Shown here one piece after another: positions 27,242 through 32,171 of a DNA stretch of 32,171 nucleotides (its first letter is position 1; each line of letters begins with the position of its first letter). Source of the DNA: Massilibacteroides sp. GTDB taxonomy: Bacteria > Bacteroidota > Bacteroidia > Bacteroidales > Tannerellaceae. The stretch covers positions 1-32,171 of the forward strand of contig JAQVZS010000021.1 in NCBI GenBank assembly GCA_028708075.1, given 5' to 3'. The notes beneath the pieces were generated by a model. It had not been told where the DNA came from. It made no database searches and saw nothing but the letters and a program-made list of their open reading frames with translations. The position numbers and the translations under genes were made by a program.

Positions 27242-28087
27242 TCAGTAAAAAACAGAGGTGAGAACTTTTTTTCGCAATTTGCCGGGAGTGTCCCCAAGTG
27301 CCGTTTTACAATAATTATTGAAATGAGTAACGGAACAAAAACCGTATTCCGCACTTATCTCTTTAAATGTTTTGTCGCTGTTTAGAAGGTCATGGTAAAT
27401 ATCTGTCTTTTTTTGTTGTTTTAGCCATTGAGCAGCCGACAGCCCGAAATATTTCCGGAATTTTTTCTCAAACCCGGACAAACTGTAAAACGATAATTCG
27501 GCAAGTTCTTTTGCCGTTCTGGCTTGTTTGTAATTTTTGATCAACTTGTCGGCAAAAAGGAACTCTTCATCGATGATTGGAGAATAAAAGCGCAGTTTAT
27601 CATCTATCTGATATATCTTGTCAATTAAAAAAAGCAATTCGGTCATCTTTAGTTCGAGATATGCGCTTTCTGAAAACCCCGATAAATAAAAGTCGCTAAA
27701 CAGATATAAAAACTTTAAAATTACAGTATTTATTTTAAGGGCAAAACCATATTCCGCTGGCTGTGTGTTGTTTTTGTATTCTTCTTTATTTAAAACAGAA
27801 GAAAAAAAATAGGGGCTGATCACCGGAATAATTGTAATAGATGAATGATTCGCAACCTGCAGTTTGTATATCGATCCTTTCGGAAGCAAAAACATGGACG
27901 GCGAGTTTTGCTCGATCAGCTTTTCACCGTTAAAAGAACAAAGAATCGTTCCTTCTGTTAAAAAAATAAAGTAATGTTTTTCGGTATGCCCCTCGCGGAT
28001 ATCAAAAGGATAGTAACGTTGGAAAAAAACAAAATCATGAGGGGTATTTCCTTTTGCTGGACAAATATTTTCGTGAGTTCTCTTCAT
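27242..28087 (-). CDS. AraC-family transcriptional regulator (paralogue)
   Basis: A 281-residue regulator with the same plan as its downstream neighbour: cupin-like N-terminal part (HYFIFLTEGTILCSFNGEKL; SMFLLPKGSIYKLQV), helical linker, and an AraC/XylS domain (about 190-275; TAKELAELSFYSLSGFEKKFRKYFG, then FKEISAEYGFCSVTHFNNYCKTALGDTPGKLRKK). Long stretches are near-identical in pattern to the neighbour, so this is a tandem duplication that has diverged mostly in the sensing half. An AAAAGGA precedes the start. Divergent from the FtsB-like gene across 269 bases. No ligand or target can be read from the sequence. Confidence 0.88.
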   Translation of the reverse strand: MKRTHENICPAKGNTPHDFVFFQRYYPFDIREGHTEKHYFIFLTEGTILCSFNGEKLIEQNSPSMFLLPKGSIYKLQVANHSSITIIPVISPYFFSSVLNKEEYKNNTQPAEYGFALKINTVILKFLYLFSDFYLSGFSESAYLELKMTELLFLIDKIYQIDDKLRFYSPIIDEEFLFADKLIKNYKQARTAKELAELSFYSLSGFEKKFRKYFGLSAAQWLKQQKKTDIYHDLLNSDKTFKEISAEYGFCSVTHFNNYCKTALGDTPGKLRKKVLTSVFY

Positions 28088-28332
28088 ATCGTTTCCTTTT
28101 AGTTTATTATAAATCCTGTTCTGTTATTAAAGTTCCATACTTTTTCTAGCCGCCCAATCGTCGATTTACCGTTCACTTTTTATTACGGCTCCATTACAGG
28201 TCACGAAATTAAATTCATTCAACAGTTAAATGTATAAAAAAACATTGAATATTTCTGTTGGTTTATCAATAAAATTTATGCGGTTTTTCTCCTTTTTGTA
28301 AAACGGATCCTACCGTGTTGAAATAAAAATTT

Positions 28333-28340
28333 TACCTTTG
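28333..28340 (+). promoter_or_regulatory. Bacteroidetes -7 box for the FtsB-like gene
   Basis: TACCTTTG matches TAnnTTTG exactly, 16 bases before the ATG at 28357. No well-spaced -33 element was recognised. Confidence 0.55.
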
Positions 28341-28356
28341 TATCAAACAAGATCCG

Positions 28357-28656
28357 ATGCGTCTAAAAGAATTTTATAATAAATATCTGTCGAAGGTGAA
28401 TCCGTATGTCGTGGTGACTATCGGTTTTCTGGCACTGACCTTTGTTGGTGGAGACAGTAATTTGTATAAACGTTATCAGTATGACGAAAAAATACGTGAT
28501 TTGGAGAAGGAAATTAAATTTTATCAAGACGAGATTCGCCTGAATCAGGAAAAACTTAACCACCTGCATACCGATAAGGAAGGGCTGGAGCGTTTCGCGC
28601 GTGAGGAGTATTTGATGAAAAAGAAAGATGAGGATGTTTTTATTATTAAAAAATAA
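28357..28656 (+). CDS. FtsB/DivIC-type septum formation protein
   Basis: A 99-residue bitopic membrane protein of the septum formation initiator family. A short cytoplasmic N-terminus is followed by one membrane helix (about 17-32, YVVVTIGFLALTFVGG), a coiled coil (about 40-77, DEKIRDLEKEIKFYQDEIRL) and the family's C-terminal motif (LERFAREEYLMKKKDEDVFII), which corresponds to the ExxARxxYxMxxxGE-type end of FtsB/DivIC. Such proteins bind FtsL and FtsQ in the divisome. It has its own -7 box and is followed three bases later by a small membrane protein, so the pair is an operon. Confidence 0.88.
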   Translation: MRLKEFYNKYLSKVNPYVVVTIGFLALTFVGGDSNLYKRYQYDEKIRDLEKEIKFYQDEIRLNQEKLNHLHTDKEGLERFAREEYLMKKKDEDVFIIKK

Positions 28657-28659
28657 ATC

Positions 28660-28995
28660 ATGAAACAATCGATCCGGTCTGTACTGTACATTTTAGCTGC
28701 TTTATGTCTTCTGACAGGGACAATTCTTTATATTACCCATTGGGTGGGAGCAGCGTATCTTTTTGGCGTGGGTGCTGCTGGACTTACGCTTTGTTACGTT
28801 ACCGAGCCGAACGAAAAAGAGATTCGTAAACGCCGCCTGCAGCGTTACAATCAGATCGCAGGTTTACTGATGATCATTACTTCCGTGTTCATGTTTAAAC
28901 AGCGGAACGAATGGATTCTTTGCTTGAGCATTTCCGCTTTTCTTCAATTGTATGTGGCTTTTGTCTTTCCGAAAGACCGGAAAGATCCCGAATAG
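28660..28995 (+). CDS. Small four-helix membrane protein of unknown function
   Basis: A 111-residue protein with four predicted membrane helices: about 8-25 (VLYILAALCLLTGTILYI), 29-46, 66-80 (IAGLLMIITSVFMFK) and 86-103 (WILCLSISAFLQLYVAFVF), with a basic loop (EKEIRKRRLQRYNQ) between the second and third. It starts three bases after the FtsB-like gene and so is probably translated with it. I recognise no named family; a role near the divisome is suggested only by the neighbour. Confidence 0.8.
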   Translation: MKQSIRSVLYILAALCLLTGTILYITHWVGAAYLFGVGAAGLTLCYVTEPNEKEIRKRRLQRYNQIAGLLMIITSVFMFKQRNEWILCLSISAFLQLYVAFVFPKDRKDPE

Positions 28996-29019
28996 CTCTC
29001 TGTGAAAGGGCTATCCGGG
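28987..29019. terminator. Hairpin between convergent genes
   Basis: CCCGAATAGC (28987-28996) can pair with GCTATCCGGG (29010-29019), ten pairs with one mismatch on the plus strand (a G-U pair on the minus strand). It covers the stop of the small membrane protein and lies just after the S9 peptidase stop on the minus strand. Neither side has an immediate strong T-tract, so it is a weak terminator call. Confidence 0.35.
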
Positions 29020-29026
29020 ATGATTG

Positions 29027-31435
29027 CTATTTCGCATTTTTTACATATTCTTCCAGCCATTGGTCGCATTCGTAAAGCAGGTGCAGGATGTTTTCTTTTG
29101 CTGCGTAACCGTGGCTTTCGTAAGGCAGAACAACGTATTTGGCAACGCCTCCATGCCCTTTGATCGCGCTGAAGAATCGTTCCGACTGAATTGGAAAGGT
29201 ACCGGAATTATTATCCATTTCGCCGTGAACCAATAACAGAGCGCCACTTAAGTGGTCGGCGTGCATGAAGGGCGACATGGCATTATACACCTCGGGCGCT
29301 TCCCAATAAGTACGGGTTTCCGCCTGGAACCCAAAAGGCGTTAACGTCCGGTTGTAGGCACCGCTTCTGGCGATTCCGGCTTTGAAAAGTTTTGTGTTTG
29401 TCAGCAGATTAGCGGTCATGAATGCGCCGTACGAATGTCCGCCGATCGCTACACGGGCAGTGTCGCCTATTCCTCTATCATGGATTTCGCGGATCGCCGC
29501 TTCGGCGTTCATGGTCAACTGTTGAATAAAATTGTCGTTTGGTTCGGCTCCATTGATACTCACAATCGGCATTTCCACATTGTCCATTACACAATAGCCC
29601 CGCAGCACCCAGTAAACCGGCGAAGCGTAACTGATCGTCGTAAACTGGTATTGAGAACCTCTTACCTGTGAGGCATCGGCCGCTGATCGGTATTCTCTTG
29701 GATAGGCCCACATCAGCACCGGCAGCCGTCCGTCTTTTTCTTTATCGTATCCTGCGGGCAGATAAACCGTTGCCGTCAGATTTATTCCGTCTGCCCGTTT
29801 ATAGCTGATTTTTTCTTTGGCGACTCCTGCCATAGCGGGGTAAGGGTTGGGATAATTCGTGACACGGTCTATTTTTTTTCGTCTCAGGTCTCGAATAAAG
29901 AAATTAGCGGGTTCGTCAACCGATTGGCGAGAGGTGATGAATGTCCGTTTTGCCGGGTCGATGATGGCGACGATCGATTCGTAATATGGTGCCTGACTTC
30001 GCCAGAGTTCCGTGTGTGTTTTCGTTTTCAGGTTGAAACGGCTCAGGTAAGGCCTGTTTCCTTCCGGAGACGCACCCGGAGCGATCATCAACAATTCGTC
30101 GTGCTGTTTGGTAGTGTAAAGCACCCAACGGTCGAAGGGGTTCCGTATCGTTACCGGAGTTCCGGGATTATTGTAATCATCGTCTTGTGAAAGGTCGAAC
30201 AATAATTGTGGTTGCGCAGATGTGCCCGGTGCAAAAGCCCATGTTTTTTCCCGGCGCGTGGCCCGCGAACTTTCCCGGATCAAAGCCAGTTGGTCGTCTC
30301 CCCATTGAATCCCATCATAACGGCTCTGCGTCCGGAACAATTCCTTTTTCGACGAGTCGAACGGATAATCCCACTGGTAAACGATATCCATATATTCGAC
30401 TTTCTTTTCCCGCGGATTGCCGCCGTCTTGTGCTTCCACCCAATATACTGTTGCCGGTTTATCCGCGCGCCAACCGCAAGAGCGGGGATATGCCGACGCT
30501 ACATCGTAGCCTGTGGGTAAGAAGATTGTCGGATGGTCGAAAAGCTGTTGTACCTTGTTTCCTTCCAAGTCAGAGATATAATAAGTATGCGGAAAATAAT
30601 AAGACGGCACTTGATATGAATACGGTGTCTGGATTTCCGAAACAAGCAGCAGGGATTTATCCGGCGACAAGCTGAATCGGTCGTATAACGCCGGTTTCCC
30701 GACCATAATCACTTCTCCTTGCCTTATTCGTGCCGGTTGGGAAGTCAGATAATACGTAAACAATTGTTCTTCATAGGGGTTGCTGAGCAAATCCTGGTAG
30801 GTACGTACGGGCATGGCTTTTCCTGTACTTTTCAGAATCACGGGGCCGGAAGGAACAAGCGGAGCTTCGGGCACTTTTCTCCCATCCTCCGGCACCAGCA
30901 GTGTTAGCAATTCGTTATTATTTATCCATTGTATTTCTATTCCGTTTGTTGCGTTTAGCGAACGGTCGGTTAGCCGATGTGCTTGGGGATCCTCAAATGC
31001 GGCCTGATATAAATAAACGCCGTCCGCTTCTTCTACGGCAAGCACCAATTTGTCCGATTCCGGCGAAAACGAAACGTCCACAATCACCGCACCGGCAGGT
31101 AATCCCGTGATTTCTTTTTTCTCTTTTGTTTTCAATCGGAGCAAAGAAGCGCCGGTATATTCCGCTATTCTGCTCCGGTTGAACGTTTGCGGATGAATAC
31201 GTATTCCGGCTAATTTTAATTCCGGCTGGGCCATTTTGGCTAACGAACGGAGCGGAGAGCGTTCCAGTTCTGCCATCCACTGTTGATCCGGACTTACGAC
31301 AACTATCGGCGAAAGTTTCGCCAGCGCGATCTCTTCGATGACTTTCGGAGGCCGCATATAAACGGCCGGTTGAGCTTTTCCATAAAAGAACCCGGTAAAT
31401 ATCGAAACGAATACCAAGACAATTTTTTTGTTCAT
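29027..31435 (-). CDS. S9 family serine peptidase, glutamyl-endopeptidase-like
   Basis: An 802-residue exported protein with an N-terminal signal peptide (about 1-22, ending GKAQ). A long beta-rich region with WD/propeller-type repeats (about 60-530) precedes an alpha/beta-hydrolase domain. The catalytic triad can be placed at S668 (GGHSYGAFM), D741 (HGEMDNN) and H775 (ESHGY). The GGHSYGAFMTANLL segment is the form I associate with the S9D group, which includes the plant chloroplast glutamyl endopeptidase, rather than with prolyl oligopeptidase or DPP IV. It probably cleaves peptides in the periplasm for amino acid uptake. The gene is monocistronic and convergent with the FtsB-like pair. The minus strand has TACTTTTA (one mismatch to the -7 consensus) upstream. 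Confidence 0.88.
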   Translation of the reverse strand: MNKKIVLVFVSIFTGFFYGKAQPAVYMRPPKVIEEIALAKLSPIVVVSPDQQWMAELERSPLRSLAKMAQPELKLAGIRIHPQTFNRSRIAEYTGASLLRLKTKEKKEITGLPAGAVIVDVSFSPESDKLVLAVEEADGVYLYQAAFEDPQAHRLTDRSLNATNGIEIQWINNNELLTLLVPEDGRKVPEAPLVPSGPVILKSTGKAMPVRTYQDLLSNPYEEQLFTYYLTSQPARIRQGEVIMVGKPALYDRFSLSPDKSLLLVSEIQTPYSYQVPSYYFPHTYYISDLEGNKVQQLFDHPTIFLPTGYDVASAYPRSCGWRADKPATVYWVEAQDGGNPREKKVEYMDIVYQWDYPFDSSKKELFRTQSRYDGIQWGDDQLALIRESSRATRREKTWAFAPGTSAQPQLLFDLSQDDDYNNPGTPVTIRNPFDRWVLYTTKQHDELLMIAPGASPEGNRPYLSRFNLKTKTHTELWRSQAPYYESIVAIIDPAKRTFITSRQSVDEPANFFIRDLRRKKIDRVTNYPNPYPAMAGVAKEKISYKRADGINLTATVYLPAGYDKEKDGRLPVLMWAYPREYRSAADASQVRGSQYQFTTISYASPVYWVLRGYCVMDNVEMPIVSINGAEPNDNFIQQLTMNAEAAIREIHDRGIGDTARVAIGGHSYGAFMTANLLTNTKLFKAGIARSGAYNRTLTPFGFQAETRTYWEAPEVYNAMSPFMHADHLSGALLLVHGEMDNNSGTFPIQSERFFSAIKGHGGVAKYVVLPYESHGYAAKENILHLLYECDQWLEEYVKNAK

Positions 31436-31747
31436 AATTAAATTTGCTTAATGACGTGTTGTGATAAAGCATAAAAGTAAGCATATTTTTTTGATCTCTT
31501 TCCCGTAGCGTTATTTTCGGCCTTTTCCGGATCTTTTGTTCAGGCTCTGTACGGGGGAGAGAGGGGGAGAGAAGAACCAAAGGGTGCCCGGGACTGTTTA
31601 TTATGAATAACAGTAAACCAGTGTGGTTATTTTTTTGATTAAATAGTGTTTGTATTACTTTTTTCCTCACAGCATGTATACTAAACCTCATTATTTCTCG
31701 ATTTAACCAATACATATCCTTTTATATTATAGTTAAATTTTTTTAGT
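31436..31747. other. Gene-free spacer between the S9 peptidase and the recombinase
   Basis: The 312 bases hold a possible peptidase promoter on the minus strand (TACTTTTA), a GGGGGAGAGA tandem pair at 31553-31572, and an inverted repeat at 31593-31614 (ACTGTTTATT / AATAACAGT, one-base bulge). The last ~120 bases before the recombinase are AT-rich. No gene was seen on either strand. Confidence 0.5.
31553..31572 (+). repeat. Two tandem copies of GGGGGAGAGA
   Basis: Two perfect ten-base purine-rich units lie back to back in the spacer. Too few copies to call a satellite; it could be a slippage site. Confidence 0.6.
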
Positions 31748-32077
31748 ATGGTTTATGGTTATATCAGAGTAAGTACGGACAAACAGACGGTAGAGAACCA
31801 GCGGTTCGAGATACAGGAGTTTGTCCGCAAGGGAGAATTGAAGGTAGATGCTTGGATCGAAGAGACGATCTCTGGCTGTAAGCGCGTAGAAGAACGGAAG
31901 TTGGGGCGCATGTTGAAACGGATGAAAAAGGGGGATGTACTGATTTGTGCAGAATTGTCCCGTCTGGGGCGTAATCTGTTGATGATTATGGGGCTGTTGA
32001 ATCAGTGCATGAAACAAGAAGTTGAGGTTTGGACGATTAAAGACAATTATCGGACGTGGCTCGTCGGCATTGGCTGA
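31748..32077 (+). pseudogene. Serine recombinase (resolvase/invertase) N-terminal domain, C-terminal half missing
   Basis: The 109-residue frame begins as a classical serine recombinase: YIRVSTDKQ with catalytic S9, an NQR segment (VENQRFEIQ), ELSRLGRN near residue 75 and VWTIKDNY near 100. Whole enzymes of this Bacteroidales invertase type run to about 190-200 residues, with the long E-helix and a helix-turn-helix that binds DNA. Here the similarity stops after KDNY and the frame ends eight residues later at TGA (32075-32077). The DNA-binding half is therefore absent in this frame, by frameshift, deletion or rearrangement. The truncated protein would not be expected to recombine DNA. The preceding 120 bases show no clear promoter. 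Confidence 0.75.
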
Positions 32078-32171
32078 GACGTTTGCGCGATAAAGTCGAC
32101 GAGATTTATCAGCGAAAAGATGAGCCGACGGTTTCGCAGCTTTTGTCGGTCTGGCAAATGGGGCATATGCC
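32041..32171 (+). other. Open frame running off the window after the recombinase break
   Basis: In the frame beginning at 32041, downstream of a TAA at 32038-32040, there is no stop to the window end. It reads DVARRHWLRRLRDKVDEIY and on through QRKDEPTVSQLLSVW. It is not recognisable as the missing recombinase C-terminus, which would contain an AEIERxLISxRTKEAL-type helix. It may be part of another gene joined at the break. Evidence is limited to lack of stops and plausible composition. Confidence 0.3.

Noticed and set aside
31593-31614. Inverted repeat near the recombinase as a possible recombination site
   Set aside because: I found no second copy in the window, and the repeat has a bulge; it is noted only as part of the spacer.
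30993-31715. 240-residue open frame on the minus strand overlapping the start of the S9 peptidase
   Set aside because: It lies in another frame over the peptidase coding region, has arginine-rich low-quality composition and no recognisable motif; it is a shadow of the real gene.

Overview
The window looks like chromosomal DNA of a member of the Bacteroidales (Bacteroides/Parabacteroides/Tannerella-type; I cannot fix the genus). Supporting signs are repeated copies of the Bacteroidetes -7 promoter box TAnnTTTG upstream of genes, weak Shine-Dalgarno sequences, a DUF4301 protein, SPI/SPII-exported TPR proteins, a Leptospira-type citramalate synthase, and an ilvD-ilvB-ilvN-thioesterase-ilvC order that I recall from Bacteroides.

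Layout. (1) 1-1837: the 3' part of a TPR/beta-strand-rich protein overlapping a second exported barrel-like protein, markedly AT-rich. (2) 1974-3500 (-): DUF4301 protein. (3) 3669-9200 (+): a long Rel-type ppGpp synthetase whose hydrolase domain has lost its HD motif, then a CydD/CydC-like ABC exporter pair. (4) 9362-12654 (+): a CCA-adding-enzyme-type tRNA nucleotidyltransferase with an HD domain, a lipoprotein and a periplasmic TPR protein, each with its own -7 box. (5) 12712-19566 (-): the leu operon, leuA-leuC-leuD-cimA-mgsA-leuB. (6) 19708-25973 (-): the ilv operon, ilvD-ilvB-ilvN-acyl-ACP thioesterase-ilvC. (7) 26183-28087 (-): two paralogous AraC-family regulators. (8) 28357-28995 (+): an FtsB/DivIC-like gene and a small membrane protein. 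(9) 29027-31435 (-): an S9 serine peptidase of the glutamyl-endopeptidase type. (10) 31748-end (+): a broken or truncated serine recombinase.

The most interesting signal lies in the two gene-free stretches upstream of leuA and ilvD. Each holds a complete ribosome-mediated transcription attenuator that no long ORF reveals: a Bacteroidetes promoter, a 20-24 codon leader peptide packed with Leu/Ile/Val codons (LLISLIHILLWV before leuA; IILVVVLLVI before ilvD), mutually exclusive RNA segments 1:2, 2:3 and 3:4, and a U-tailed terminator 40-50 nt before the first structural gene. The two leaders share the terminator core GCCTTTCTC/GAGAAAGGC, a GTAATAAATT block after the terminator and a similar leader-peptide start, so they probably arose by duplication.

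Together the two operons encode most of branched-chain amino acid synthesis. IlvB/IlvN, IlvC and IlvD make the keto acids; LeuA/C/D/B extend 2-oxoisovalerate to leucine; CimA, with LeuC/D/B, can supply 2-oxobutyrate for isoleucine from pyruvate without threonine deaminase (no ilvA is seen here). Methylglyoxal synthase and an acyl-ACP thioesterase are embedded in these operons as apparent outsiders.
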